Origin: Gymnorhina tibicen
Taxonomy: Eukaryota; Chordata; Aves; Passeriformes; Artamidae
Reading direction: 5' to 3'
NCBI GenBank assembly: GCA_013399875.1
Contig: VXAZ01006320.1
Span: 275,148 to 339,147 of the forward strand
DNA: 64,000 bases
The notes beneath the pieces were generated by a model. That model worked only from the letters and a program-made list of their open reading frames with translations, did no database searches and was not told where the DNA came from. The position numbers and the translations under genes were made by a program. Of this stretch, positions 42,258-55,992 are shown piece by piece (the first letter of the stretch is position 1; the number at the start of each line of letters is the position of its first letter).

Positions 42258-45200
42258 TTTTTAAAATACTTGAAAATTATGCACGTCTAGCTTTATTGCA
42301 TGGCTCCATAATTAATATTTATGCTCATATTTTCTTAGTTATTCTTACTTCTTATTATGAATCTTGTCAATTTGGTATATGTGTGCTAATTGAAGGAGAC
42401 TTGTTAGTTGAGGATATAATCAACCTTTGGTTCCTGTTACGTACAATAGCTACAGTAGAACATATTAAATGTCAGAAACAAAACGAAAGAAAAAAACAGT
42501 TTCATAAATTGTTTAACTGTTACTTGTGAAGTAGGAGCATCTTTCTATGTTTGCCAGAGAAAGGAGAGGCAGCAAGCTGTTGGAACGTGACAGTTGCCTA
42601 CAGGTGCAGTATTTTTCACGACAGGAGCTGTTCTGCCATCGTGCTGGTGACTTCAGGGGCAATTCTTCATGCCTCAGCCATATTTTGTCTTCTACATAAG
42701 GGCCAGGATAGATGAACTGCTGTGCCTGCGTGGAGTTTTACTGACTTAGAACCATTGCAATGTGGCTACACAGGCGACATTTCAAGGTTGTGGTGTGTTC
42801 TATTTGAGCTGCAGCTAAACCCGTTGCTTTTAACACCCTGAAATAGCTCTTCCTGCTATGTGACGTGTCCCCGTCATTCTCTCACCACTTTACATATCAG
42901 ATCTTTGTAGTGACATTCCTATAGTTTTATGGAATCTATTTAGAGTAACAAAGCAAAAATACAAATTTGCACTTCCCTGACATCATGTGTCTGCTGTTCT
43001 GCACATTGGCAACTGCTTCACTTTCATCCTTTTAAGCTGGAACTGTAATTTCATTTAGGACAAGGAGTTAAAAACATATATGTGGACTGTAAATATTGTT
43101 ACTCCCAGACTTGTTTAATAAAATGTACAAACCTGTAAAGTCTTTTACGATCTAAAAATAATAACTTATTTTAATACTGCATAAACCTCTGAATCCTTGC
43201 TGTTTTCTGGTTCATAGCGTATAGCACGGAACCTCAAGTACAGAAGCTGCAGTTAGACTTCTAATATATACTTAGTGTCATGCTCTGAAAGTAAGACTGA
43301 AATGCTAAGCAAGTATTGTAAAATAAAAAAACCCCAAAACATAGAGGACACTTGCAGCTGTCCTCTACATTTTTTCTGTTTCTGGCGTGTTGCACAGAAG
43401 TCTGTAACTAGTTTTATTTTAATTTGATGGTATACCTATACCTTGTCTCCCAGGAATTATTTGCTGGTTATTTGACTTTGATCTTTTTTCTTGAAGCAAA
43501 ATTTCAAAGCCTTCAGGCTTTGTGTGTAGAAGGAATCTGTACATTTAAGCTGAGAGTCTCATTGTCAGAGGCCTAATAACTGCATCTGCTTTGTTTGTCT
43601 TTTTTAGATATCTGTCTGTGTGTGTTTTCCATGTGTTTGTATGATCTGTGATTGATAAGACATGATTGGAGCAATAAAGTTCATTGTGTTAGGATGGAAA
43701 TGTGCTGTTTGCCCTTTCTGAAGCTGTAGAAGGAAGACCATGCTCAGGTGTTTGATAGGCTGTGTTTGGTCCTTGATCCAGGGATCCGTGATAAAAGATT
43801 TAACTCTGCCAGTTGCAAGAGAAACATAGTAATTCAGGGGAGTAAAGTCTTGATATGCAATACAGTTTCTTCCCTTTGTGTCCCACAGTTGTCTTAGCTT
43901 CATTCTTACTTGTTGTCTGGGAATGGTCTCTCCCTTTTGTGACCCCGTGCCTTTCCCACCCTGGGCACTCTGGAAAGTTATCAGAAGAGTTTGCAAAGGC
44001 TGATTTTCCATGCAAGAAACAAGCGTGAAATCTGGTCCACGAATGCATGGATCAAAGGGTTCCTTGTAGAAGTTCCTTGTCTCCCTTTTCCTCTTCAGTT
44101 TGGAAGTGGTATAATCCTGATTGTAATGAAGCTTTGCCTTTTTTATTTTTAATTTCAGGATTTAGGTAATGTCTTTTGAATGCCAAGAGTTAATGGCGAT
44201 GGATGGAGCAGATTATACATTATTTGTATTCGCTGTAAATGTGTTTTGACACGAAGCTGTAGCCATAGTCACCCACAGATCTGATAACTGTTACCATGGG
44301 TGACAATTTCCATTCTGCTCCTAAAGAGGATGAACTTTCCGAGAAATTGCACATATGTTAGATTTTAAATTAACTCAGTGTTGGGCCTTGAAAAAAATCT
44401 TAGTCCTTTCTGCCAGTAATTTCGTCTTTACTGTGACAAACCTATACTTCAGGCTTTTCACACAGTTAATGAAAATCTTAAACTTCAGCTGCATCATCAG
44501 AGAGATACTGCTGTACTAAAGTTACTGACAGTCTTGGTGAAAGTGGGCTCTGGAGAGGTGCCTGGTGCAGGCATTGGAAGCTGCTCAGCTGGTGAGCGTC
44601 TCCATGGCGAGCTGAGGCAGGGTACCACAGTTCCCCCTGCCTGTGTGCTTCAGCAGCCAGGGCAAGCCCAAGGCAGCTGGAAAGTGTCTCTTTGTGAAAA
44701 ACAGCTGCATGAGCCAGTACGCTGTGCAGGTTCAGAATGCTGACCCAGGAGAAGAGCTGGCTCTCTGAGGCAGGGTGTCAGGAAGGCAGGACTTCAACTC
44801 TGGCTTCCACAGCAGCCTGGGGCTCACCAAACAATCCAGCTAACGGGAACTTCATTCGGCTGCCGTTTTCTGTGCCGTGTCTCTGTTGGTTGGAATAGCT
44901 GGGCACTGGGGAAGACTCCGTAAAGCTGCAGCACTGTATCTGTAACGCCGTGCTTTGGCAGTGCTGGCAGCAGTAGCAGTGCGGGAGAGAACCTTTCTCC
45001 GGCCTTTCTTCTGTCTGGGACTAGGAACACTCATCATTCTTCAATCACAATAACATTCTCATTGAAGGGTGTCACTGAAGGGCAAGCTGCATTTGTTGAG
45101 TGCCAGAGATGTGTTTCTTACCTTCATAAGTATATTTGGATTGACGTTTTTAGGTCAGTCTTAATTTTTCATTTTCTGAGTTTATGTATTTTGGGATTTA

Positions 45201-48200
45201 AATAATCGCAATTCACCAGTTGTGGCTTCTTTTCCTATCCTTAACGTGATACTCATATATTAGCCTTAATCCAAGGTCATTTACCGATGCTGGGTTATGG
45301 TATCTGCAAGAATTCTCAAATATGATCAGGTCTGTGTACTGGATGAGAAACTCCCCAGAGCTGCAAATGGAGAAAAGGATGCTGATAGAGATCTCTCTTC
45401 TCTCAGTGTATTCTCCAGCCCCTTTTCATATTTCTGCAGCACACAGCAGCTCTTTGACACTGCCCCGCTGGCAAGATGACAACCCCTTCTGTGCATGTGA
45501 CCCAGTTTTTTAATACCTTTTTCCTCCATGTCGTGAGAAATGCTTTTTGAAAGTGGGTGAAGATGATGGGAGGAAGAAAGTGCTAACTGCCTTGCTCTGT
45601 GGTTCGGGTTCTGTATGTCTCTTACCAAATCCTACGAGTGGGAGCCCCACCCTGAACCGACAGCGGAAGTCATCGAGCCTATTTGCAGCACTTTATCTCA
45701 TCTTTTTACGAAAGCATAGTAAACAAGAGAGAGAAACCAGAATTTGTTGAGAGCAGGGGTGAATAGCTGCAGCAGAAGGTCTTCTGCCATCCTGAATTAA
45801 ATCAGCGTGTCTGAGGTTGGGTTTGGACATGACACAAGCTTCTCTTTGTCACAGCAAAGGAAGGTTTTTCCATTCCCTTAGGAACAGGTCTGACTGAAGA
45901 GCAAAGTATTTGGCTCAGTATTCTGAATTTAGCTGTAGCCTTTCTACAAACATTGTGTGTTGTCTTACCAACTGATTTGCAGTTCAAATATCACCTTGTT
46001 GTCCGTGATGAGGTAGATACTATGGCCAAGGAAAGCTCGTGTGCTGCCTCTCCTCTGTCAGTCTACAAGTTTGATAGCCTCGAGTAGTGATTTACTGATT
46101 ACAGAAGGCTTTGCAGCCTCTGCTTCCCGCAAGACACTTGAGCTATGAGGATCTGTGCAGATCCTTTTGCCTTTCTTTCTTCCCTGTGTTTGGTTCCGTG
46201 CAAACCTCAGTGTCTTTTGTCAGCTGCATAAGCAAATGCAGGGTGTATGGGTATTTTGACCTCTTTTTCTCAGCAGTTTGGTCAGTCCCCTTCCCCTGCT
46301 GTGTTTCATTCTTAGAGTGTCTCAGTCTAGTTCTGATTCCACTTATTTCTCACACTAGGTAACAGGAACTTGGGGATCTGCATATGAATATCTTTGAAAG
46401 CTTTGCACAGCTAAAATCTGCTTTTATACACTGCGGGGTGAACCCTGAGCAGAAATGTTTGGGCCATTTTGCCCAGCTTTTTGTCTCTGCTGTTATATTG
46501 AAGATTTTGGTTTGATCCTGAGCCTTGATTCAGTCTGTTGTATATAGCAGCACCAGTTTGATGCTTTGCTTTGCTTTTTGTGTCTCAAGGCCAGACTGGG
46601 GGAACACTGAACTCAGGCATTGCACTTTTGGACCCTGTTTCATAGGAATTAATACATTGCTTTGAAGTGAAGATTAGCAACTTTCATCTCTGGGCTTTGT
46701 ATGGAAAGGTGTGGGTTGATGTAGATGGTCTTGTGTGCTGCTGCTTGGCTTTGGTGGGTCAGATGGAAGGACACAGTGGCAGTGTATAGGTGCAACATTT
46801 TTGAAGCTGGGTGGAGGCACAGAACAGTTGCACCACTGATCTGCAGGGAGATTTCTCATGGTAGCTGAGGGTGTGACCACAAAGATGCTCATGCTTCAGG
46901 AATTCTGGAGATGAAGCATCAAAATGCTCCGCAACAGGCAACAGAGAGACTAAAGAAATAGGATGTATGTGGTAGGAATTTCATGAGATCCTTGCTAGCC
47001 AGCCCGTCTGTGGCAGGAAAATCAAGTCCTGCTGTCAGTCATCTAAAGGTGAGGGGTAAAACTCATCCTCCTAACAGCAGATGTTACAAACTGCCACAGT
47101 TGTCCAAGTGGGACAAAAGTGTGTACAGCTCAGTGGAGATCCCCTGCTGGACTGCGCTGTCCCAAGCCCTATTGATGATGCTATTGTCCCATCTGTCACT
47201 GAGCCTTTTTTAGTGCTTGTTGGGCCATTTGTGACACCAGGCTGTTTTCCTGTGGTGGGTGGGGCAATTTGAAGACATGGGGACTGTGGTTCAGCAGAGT
47301 GGGGGCTCCTGCTTCAGTGCTGGCCTTAAACTCAGCCTCTCCTTTCTGACTTTGTCTGGCAGGGCAGTTGTGCTCAGCTTTGCTGACACTATTATTTGTG
47401 GAGTGCTGTAAACCAGCATACCAATCCAGGTTAAAATAACTCTTTCAAAACAACTGTGATCGGAGTCCACAGACCGTTTTGTCAGCATAACCGAGGGCTA
47501 GCATGCTCTGTCCCAGACCTAGGTACAGGAATGAGGGCAGAAAGTGTTACTGCAGGTTACTGAGGCTGAAAATACCATGTGCATATCATGTAGAAAGAAA
47601 ATCAAAAGGCAGGCAGAAGGTAACCTAACCGAAACTGGGCATTGCAGAAGTTACTTCTGTATTCTCAACTATTTCTTTTCTGTCTGCAGTGGAAAACAAA
47701 AACTCATCAGCTCATACTGCTGTTGTAGTTTGGCAAGTTTGGTGCTTTTTTTTCCCTCTGGCAGCACTCTGTTCTCATCAGGGCTCACTCAAAGTTAGCT
47801 GGATAGTTAGATCAAGGATTCAAGTTAAGTTTGGAGAGGGGCAAATGCTGTGGGGAGGCGCTGGAGATACTTTATGCCAGCAGTTCCATAGTAGAGCTCC
47901 CTGTGCAGTACAAGCACAACTGGACCATCAGTGGCAAGGCAGAAACAAGTGGGACATGGAAAAGGGGGTGAAAAGAGATCATTACTTAAGCTGGATCTAC
48001 TGGCAGACTAAATATTTGTTGAAATGCTTCCAAGGGAATTCAGGGTGTTAAATGTGTTTTTGTACTTCTGGGTTTAGTAAGGTGCTTGAAACAGCCTTGC
48101 CTGATCTTTTTGGAAGCAAGCTGGGACTACTCGAAGCTGCCTATGCAACTTGTGAGGGAACAGTATTGGAATAAAGGCTTGGTGTCAGACTGGGAGGTTG

Positions 48201-48589
48201 TGTTGAGCAGGGTTGTTGGGTGGGATGGGAAGGGAGAAAACCAGTGTTTGACACGATTCAGTATTTTCAGTGATTTGATGTAAACAAAGGAACTGCACGT
48301 TTATTAAGCTCCATGTTAGTAGGCTGGGGGGAAGGATGGGACTGGGACTCATAATGTTTGGAGAAGCCGAGAACTGTGGAATAAAATGAAAGAAAAAGGC
48401 AGAATGTCTACTTTTTGTAATGTCTAGTCAGTGGCATGAATTGAGGAGGAAGAGTGGCTGGCTTGGTACTGGTGTGGTTTGTGAGACAAGCACAAGTGAA
48501 TGTTGTGCATTTTACGTACACAAAAAGGCAAACTGGCTGGGACACGTGCCTGAGAAGTGTTATTGAAGAGTCATTTAACTCTATAACAG

Positions 48590-49060
48590 CCGATAAAGCC
48601 TAGGCTGCAATATGTACCCAGTTCTGGACACTAGGCTTCAACAAAAATGCAGATCACATGGAAGGAGTCCAAAAGAGACTAAACAAGAAAAGGTCTGGAT
48701 AATGTTATCTGCAAGGGAAGGTTGGAGCAACCGCCTTTGGTCATTTTATATAACAGAAGATTGTAGGAGAACCAGAGTTTTCAAAAGGGATGGATGCAAA
48801 GAGGAAGAAAATAAATCGTTCTCTGTAATGTTTGCAGGTAAGGTGGGGAACAAAGAGTATAAATTGTAGGAAGGGAAATATAAGTTAGACATTCCAAAAA
48901 GTTTTTAAATAGTAAAAACATCTATGTACTGGGATAATTTCTCTGCAATAATATTGCATTTTTTCATGAGAGGTCTCCAAGAACAGGTTAAACAAATTAC
49001 TGTAAGGAATAGTTTAGTGTATTTTATGAAGGCTGAGCAGTCAGAAAGCATCAGGTGATT
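48590..49060 (+). mobile_element. Ancient CR1/L3-like LINE remnant
   Basis: In order on the + strand I recognise degraded blocks of the amniote CR1/L3 ORF2 3' region: a 'cccagttctggacac' block near 48615, an 'aaggagtccaaaagagacta' block near 48660, 'gggaaggttggagcaac' near 48713, 'ggaagggaaatataagttag' near 48870 and 'caagaacaggttaaacaaat' near 48977. The order and spacing match the family, but divergence is far greater than in the copy at 8.5 kb and the frame is broken. The terminal tail is not visible. The family assignment is from memory of the consensus; exact ends are uncertain. Confidence 0.75.
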
Positions 49061-52033
49061 GGAGTTTCATCATCCCATACCGTCTGTGGTTATATCTGAT
49101 GCTTCCAGTACTAAGGGCTGTGGACAGAGGGGGAATGCTGCCCCACGCCCAGCTGGTTTGCACAGGTTCTGCTCCACCAGCTCAGCCACACATTCACATA
49201 CACTGCCAGAACGGGCCACCACAGCTGATATGGCTGAGCACGGTAGAGCTTTATCAATATGGGTAGTTTTGAGTGGAATGGATAAAGCAGCACTCTGGTG
49301 AGCGAGGCAGATGGGTTATGAGGCACAGGAATAGTTTTGCAGGGGTCGGTGCTAAGTGCCCAGGAAGGGCAGTGGTAGGAGCTGGAAAAGGGGCATTTCT
49401 GCACTGTGGGTCTCCTTTAGAGCTCACCCAGAGCCTTATTGCTTCAGAGTTCCTCATAGGATTATATTTTTCCTTTTTTTAAATTTGCTGTAGTAAAATT
49501 AACAGAGTTGCTCCACAGCTCTGGGCTGAGTAGTCATTTCAAAGCCAAAAAATGTACAAGGCTTAGTTAACTTCAAATGGAGTATGATTTTACAATAGAT
49601 ACCCTATTCTGACATGTCAGCCTCATCCTAGATTGCTGAGGGAAGCAGTGAAGGATTTGTGCTCTCTTGACATTTTCAGAGGTCGAGGATGAAGTCTTCT
49701 GTCATGTTGCCAGCCCAGAGAGCTACATCCCAGTGCACGTTTCCAGAGGACAAGTCATGAGAGACTGAAATTGTTCTTTACAAGATTATTCCTGTAGCAG
49801 CTCTGCATTACTCACTATTAAATGTATATATGTTTTTCTTTTTTCCTATTTAGGGATTCTTTTCTTGCTTTGTTCTTCTGTATGCAAGAGTTTTCCTGGA
49901 CTACCTGTGACACCAGCTGAACTCCTGCACTTTTCTGGCCATTAGCTGTGGTCGGGGAAATGTCACTTAAAGTTCATCTGCTGCCTCATACTGACAGCAG
50001 AGGTAGGCAGGAAAGGGAGAGTGAAGAATTACTGCTGTGTCTGCACATTCTGGTAGTAGAGAGCTTTTGAAGACTCAAGATGAATCCTGCTTCGCTTGTC
50101 TCCAGGGCAGGTGTTTATGCAGATTTAATGTTGCTTGCTATCTTTGCCCAAGTGGACCCGAGCTTTTATTTCACTTTTCTGTGGTACGCACACAATGAAA
50201 GGAAAGCATGTTCAGGTTCAAGCACGTGTGTATTCACAAGCAGCTCCTGCGACTTGAAAAGAGTATTGTTTGTTCCTTGCTCTTCAACGAAGTGCCACGG
50301 TTAGACTGCCCAGGACGCCTCATTGCAGGCATCAGCTGAGGCCTTCTTGTTGCCTCAGCTAGATGGGGAAGTTTTTTGCATTATTTTTGTAGTTGCTGCA
50401 AAACAATATCCCTACCATATCTCTTAGGTTTATCTCAAAGTGCATTTCACAGCTTGTGTAACTTTCTCTGGTGATTTCTCTCCATAACCAGATTTATGAA
50501 ACTAATCTGAGCAGGACCTATTTGCTCAGTGTTGTAGGGTCTATGTACTCACTCACTATGGTTTTCGGTTATTGTTAGTTTATTCTACAAGTTATTCTTC
50601 GTTCACTTCTGTAGTCCAAATCCCGTCTATGACGCCTGGCGTGTTCAGAATTCCTGCCATGTGGACTGAATTCTACTTCTTAACTCATTGATGTGAACCT
50701 AGAGGGACTCTCTGTATTTCATAGAATGTGTCGTAACGCTTTCTGTGGCTACTCCATTCCATTCTGTGGGAAAGAGCTTGGAAGGCTCCACATGCATTAG
50801 AAGTAGTTTCTTACATTGCATTTATGCAAGGGCTTTTATTTTTTAATAGTCTTTTGAGACTTCATTATGAACTTACTACCTTTGAGAAATACTTAATCAC
50901 TGGTCTTAAGTGAAAAATAATATGAGCAGACTATATTTCACAGGACCTAGATGCAATACTTTGGAGTTACTAACTATGAGCTTAGGTTTCTGTCTTCAGA
51001 AGGCTTGCAACTTATCTTTAAAGCTGAAGTTCTTTAACTTTTCTGTTTAGCTTGATGGTAATTCAGACAGTTTAAAATATGAGTATTTCAGAAATACGAA
51101 AAGAAATTATTATGCTCCCTTCAGCTAGTTCTTAATACAAACAAGCTACTTGCAGCTTCAGGGAAGCTGTGAGGAGCTACTACACCCTCTTTCTCTGGTT
51201 TTACTGTGACGTGAGCTTTGTGTGCTCCAGAGGAGCCAGGCAGAGTGAGAGATTCCTCCAGGGTTAGTGTGGTCCTGGACAGTAGAGGATCAGTTTCTTA
51301 AAACCTGATCCATTTTGGCTCTGGTTTTAAACAGGGCCCGAGGGGGCGAGAAGGTCTCTTCTATGGAGAGCTGAAGTTAATTCTTCAAGTTGTGGTTTTC
51401 TGTCAATAGACATCTGTACTTTTCTCTCCAAGTGGTCCAGTTCTCACGGTAATTTCTCTTACAGGGAGCAATATATGTGTCCCGTGGACCTGCAGGATTT
51501 GCAGCCAGTCCTTGTATGTGTACAAAACACAGGTGCAGATTAAGGAAAGACTTCCAGCTTCCTTTGACATTAAAAGATAGTAAAGGGGATTTACAGTTCA
51601 TTAGCATTGTCCCCCATCCTTCCAACCATTTGATATATCTCTTCAATGTTTCAGAGTGTTTTCTTCCCATAAGGGTCCTGGATGTCTTACTATCTGTTGA
51701 AGCTTGTAAAAGGCATTTTTTGAGGGGCTGGTTTTGAATCATATTCTTGGACCCAACTTTGGGAGCAGTGATTAGTTTGACCGGAAGTGTACCTGTATTA
51801 GACTCTCCAGAGGCCCACGAAAATTTCAGATCAGTTCCTGTGTCCCTGTGCTGTCAGACAGAGTATGGCAGTTCCCATTGCTTTGTACCAGCTGGAGCTC
51901 TGCCTCAGTGTGTTGGAAGATGCAGGAGGCAGTTGCTGCGGTGCGTTTGCTGACTTACTTGGCCTGAAGGGTTGTGCAGTGAGAGAACTTCCATCATTCT
52001 AATTCATTCACTAAGTGTTTTTCCTCTCCACAG

Positions 52034-52089
52034 CTCTGAAAAGTCCAGCTGCATTTCATGAACAAAGAAGGAGTTTGGAGCGGGCCAGG
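52034..52089 (+). CDS. MRTFA: MRTFA exon: RPEL1, second part
   Basis: This 56-base exon encodes LKSPAAFHEQRRSLERAR after completing the split Pro codon, giving the MPPLKSPAAF junction typical of MRTFA. It finishes RPEL1 and the spacer towards RPEL2, about residues 24-41 of the part seen in this window. The acceptor is ttcctctccacag and the donor agg/gtaaga. It enters in phase 1 and leaves in phase 0. Confidence 0.96.
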
Positions 52090-53650
52090 GTAAGATGCAA
52101 TATAATATTTAGTGTTTTGGGAAAGTCAGGAATAGTATGTCTTATGTTTTGGGTATCCTGTAGTTGCTAATGAGATACAGAAGGGAATTGTTAATATTCT
52201 GGATGTAATACAGCTTTCTGTAGTCAGAGGTGTATTGGATGGGGTGTTCTGCAGCTTGCATGTGGTGCTGGTTAACCCTCAGTGAACGAGTTGTGCCTGA
52301 AAGCCATTGAATAGGGTGCCTGGATTTTCCCTAGAGCCATCTTTCTGGAAGTGAGTGATACTCTTCTTTCCCACTGTCCATACACTTGAGATTTTTATTT
52401 TTATGGTGTTTGTTTCGCCCTTAAATGCTATTAAATGCTCTTATCGTGTGGAGCTCAGTTCCACCTTTGAGGAAAGTTTCTCTGTTACGTGCACATTGTT
52501 TATCTAGGAGACTAGAAATTCAAAATTGAATAGAGAGGATCCCCCCCAAAATATTGTGACACTGAAATCACGGACTTCTGGCTCTATAGAAGGAGGAAGC
52601 CAGGCATCAGACTTCATGTGCCACCTTTTCTAACTGGGGAGTTTCTTGATAATTTCTGTTCCTCAGAAGGCCTCTGGGGATGTTTTTTTCTGATTAGCCT
52701 ACAGTGGAATGAAACTTGTTATGACTAAGTTTTGTTTCAAAAGTGAAAGCAACATAAGTAAAAAAATAACAGCTGTGATTAAGACCTGTAAGGGAGGCCC
52801 TTTAAACTGTGGAAGGATTAGAACAGGGGACTTTGCAAAGGGCTTCCGCTTATTTCTCCTCTTTTTTTCCCTAAAACTTTATTAAGTTAATATTTTTATG
52901 TGGGCAGTTGAGCAACTATGGTGCAGTTTTCTGACTGACTTTAATACTTACTTTCTCTGAAGGCCCATTCTGATGGCCAGTACTTACCAGTCTATTACCC
53001 ACTGCTTCCAGATTCCCATTCCTCAGCTGTGTAAAGAGTAACATGTTCAGCCTGTTGGGGTCATGTCTGTACATTGCTCTGTAGCACATTCTCCAAAGAC
53101 ACAGCTAAAAGCAGCTCTGGAAGTGAAATAAGCCTTGTCACAGCATTTAGATTCTGCCCCCCAAGGGACTGCATGGGGTCTTTAGCTTAACAAATAACAT
53201 ATCTTTAATCAAATTAAAGAGTATGCCCAAACCACAAGTCAGCCCTGAATGTCAGCAGTACATGAAAGTATTTTCTGTGAACAATGGAACCAGTGCATTT
53301 GTCTTTAACGTAAAAAGAACTGTCCTGGCTGTTACCCTGACACAAGTTAGTGGTGGTGCATACAGTGGGAAAAGAGGACTTCAGCTCCTGAGGAAGTCCT
53401 TCCCAGTTTCCATTCTGTGGGGCAGCATTGCACAATTGACTGAGGTAATTACACTGGAAGGTCATCTTTAGAGTAAGCTTGTTCTCTGGGTGCTCTGGGA
53501 CAGGAGATAGGCCCCTTCTCCGTTCTGTGCTTATTTAGATCTCAGTAACAGCTAAAGATGGTTGTTTCTTTTCATTGTGCCGTTCAAGATTACCTCACTC
53601 CTGTGTCTGATCAGCTGAAAGTGGTTCTTGCTTGTCTGTTTTTGCTACAG
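52090..53650 (+). other. MRTFA: MRTFA intron (phase 0)
   Basis: A 1.56 kb intron from gtaaga to tgctacag. No repeat or RNA gene is recognisable in it; open frames such as 53223-53471 on the + strand have no recognisable domain and are not flanked by convincing splice sites. Confidence 0.9.
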
Positions 53651-53726
53651 ACAGAGGACTATCTGAAACGCAAAATCCGGTCCCGGCCAGAGAGATCAGA
53701 GCTGGTTAGGATGCACATTCTGGAAG
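53651..53726 (+). CDS. MRTFA: MRTFA exon: RPEL2
   Basis: This 76-base exon encodes TEDYLKRKIRSRPERSEL followed by VRMHILE, the second RPEL repeat with a perfect RPxxxEL core (RPERSEL). It is the best conserved actin-binding repeat in the family. About residues 42-66 of the window protein, with one base left over (phase 1). The acceptor is ttgctacag and the donor g/gtatgg. RPEL2 and RPEL3, with the intervening spacers, form the multivalent G-actin complex that masks the nuclear import signal. Confidence 0.97.
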
Positions 53727-54381
53727 GTATGGCATGTGCTGAACACAGAAACATCAAAAATAAGCTTCATCCTAACTACTTTTTTAACAGCTTTCTGTTT
53801 TGCCACTGACCTCCACAGCTTCCTTCCACTTGGGAGCAGGCAGATCATCATGCCTGTTTCATGATTCCTTGGGAGGGATTCAACTCTGCTTGCTTGGAGA
53901 TTATTGTCAGAAGAACCTGTCGTGCGAATTCAAATTGTGCGGTTTTATGCAGCTGAGCAACCATGAAATAGAATGACCATGGACTGCTCTTCTGTTAAGG
54001 GAAGACACTGTCCAAGAGGGAGTGAGGCAGATTTGATCTGATTAGTAATGAACCTCAGCTTCAGAGAGGGAGTGCTGTGCTGCTGCTGAGCACCAAGCTT
54101 GGGGCACAACCAGAGAGAAAAGATGAACGAGAATTGGGTGACATCAGTTTGAGAACAGTGAATTTGGCTACTGTAGTTATCTTTATATATATATATATAT
54201 ATATAGTATGTGTCATATCTTTATAGGGCATATCTATTGTTATCTATCACCTATTTTTCTGTACTAATCTACTGTTACTGTTACCTACAGTTACCTTTCT
54301 GAATAGAATTAAAATACTGCTGAAGGGTATGGGTTGACCATTATTGGATTGATGCCATTTTATTTACTTTCCCCCAAACAG
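53727..54381 (+). other. MRTFA: MRTFA intron with TA microsatellite
   Basis: A 655-base phase-1 intron from gtatgg to aaacag. Apart from the (TA)11 repeat at 54184-54205, I see nothing in it. Confidence 0.9.
54184..54205. repeat. (TA)11 microsatellite
   Basis: Eleven uninterrupted TA units, probably length-variable between individuals. It lies about 180 bases upstream of the RPEL3 exon acceptor. Confidence 0.9.
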
Positions 54382-54543
54382 AGACCTCAGCTGAACCCTC
54401 CTTGCAGGCTAAGCAGCTGAAGCTGAAGAGAGCCAGACTGGCAGATGACCTCAATGAGAAGATAGCGCAGAGGCCAGGGCCCATGGAGCTGGTGGAGAAG
54501 AACATCTTGCCTGTGGAATCGAGCCTGAAGGAAGCTATTATTG
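54382..54543 (+). CDS. MRTFA: MRTFA exon: basic segment and RPEL3
   Basis: This 162-base exon encodes the spacer TSAEPSLQAKQLKLKRAR, whose KLKRAR is one of the basic clusters (B2) contributing to the nuclear localisation signal, followed by LADDLNEKIAQRPGPMELVE, the third RPEL repeat with core RPGPMEL, and then KNILPVESSLKEAII. It spans about residues 67-121 of the window protein. The acceptor is ccaaacag and the donor g/gtaagg, phase 1 on both sides. Skipping it would keep the frame and remove RPEL3 together with the basic cluster. The sequence is nearly identical to mammalian MRTFA, as expected for this actin interface. Confidence 0.97.
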
Positions 54544-55992
54544 GTAAGGTCAGGGGGATCTTTGTGGAGAGCATTTCCCACATGTGGCTGTGATTACCTA
54601 TCAATCCACCTGCATGTCTAAGAGAGTGCAATCCCATGGTTGGTCTTGTTTTCCTGGCCCAGAATCACAGGCTTTCAGCCCAAGGATTCGGAAAAGCAGA
54701 TTTCTCTCTGGCCCAGATAATGCTATGGAGACATTAAATTATAGGGAATGTGGACATTCCAGAATAATGTGAAAGTAATTGTATGCCCTAAAGACTTGAA
54801 AGACTGTTGAATTCCCTAGACGGTATTCCGTAGACTGTCTCCTTAAAATCCCTCTCTCAGTATAACGTGTCAACAACATGGGCAGGGAGAACCCACTGAC
54901 TTAGATCAGGAGGGGACACAGAATATAAACAGGTGTGATGAAACAAAAGATGTCTGTGAACTCGAAAACTTCAGAGGATTCAACCCCTTTAAAAATAAAC
55001 CAGAACAGATGTAAATCATGCCAGTGCCATTCCAAGAGCTGAAAGGAATGCTGAGGAATAGCCTTCCCAGTGCCTCAGCAGTGCTCTTTCCCGTCTCCCC
55101 AGACTAAGCAGTCTGTGTGTCTGTGGTTATTCATCCCCTCAAACACGCACAGCTACTGTAAAGACAAATGGGACACAACTGTGAGCAAGCTGGAATACTT
55201 TCCATAAAAAAGGAAAAGGACAGTGTTGTGGGAGAGCCTGGCTTCACTGTTGAGCAAGAAGTAGTTGAGGAAGGGTGAACTTGTGAACTGAAGCATAAGA
55301 GATGTGGCTTCCTTCCGACTGGGCAAAGTACATCTCTGGATTCCTCTTGATTTTAGGTGAGGTGCAAATGACAGTATTTCCCTGCTTAGCAGGATTAATT
55401 TGAGAAAATGTGGTCTAAAAAAACATTGGTACATTACAATTGCACACTCATGCGAATTTATCTACTGGGTGTGTAGATGGACAGAAATGCTCATAGCAGC
55501 CAGGGCCACCACTTAATCCATAGCCCTTGTTGCTTGTAAGACTAGAGGACAGTTTGGGAATCTGTCTTCTAAGACAGAAGAATCCAAGAGAGATTCTACC
55601 TTCCACCATACAGGAGGAACACCAAAGAAACCATGACTCAACCTTATACTGTCCAGTCTTCTTCTTTGGTGCCAGATGATAGTGAAATAAGCCATGCCAC
55701 AGAGCTGGGTTTGGGTGGACCTAAGTATCTCTTCTTATACTCGCTGATCTTGCCTGGCCCTATAGGAAGCAAGGGAAATGATTCACCCCAGTCTGCATCA
55801 TTTTATTCTACTGATAGATAGTGAATGTAAACATTTAAACCTGATCCAGCTGGCACTCCATTCTCTCATTTTTAGATGGTGCTTTAAGCACAACTCTCTC
55901 CATGCCGTCATTGTCTTTGTGAAACACCTAGTGTCAAGTGAAGTCATTTCTCATTCCACTTTACAGACCACAGTTGATGTTTGTGTTTTTAG
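54544..55992 (+). other. MRTFA: MRTFA intron (phase 1)
   Basis: A 1.45 kb intron from gtaagg to gtttttag. No repeat, RNA gene or exon-like segment is supported. Confidence 0.9.

Larger units (their letters stand above)
37282..52033 (+). other. MRTFA: MRTFA intron between the two RPEL1 exons
   Basis: A 14.75 kb phase-1 intron runs from gtaagt at 37282 to ccacag at 52033. I found no exon with matching phase and domain content. It holds a 21-base A run (42237-42257) and an ancient CR1/L3-like LINE remnant (about 48590-49060). A GC-richer patch near 44.5-45.0 kb carries only short, unrecognised open frames. The rest shows no feature I can support. Confidence 0.85.

Noticed and set aside
42200..42260. 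Possible processed pseudogene ending in A21
   Set aside because: The upstream sequence shows no coding similarity or target-site duplication.
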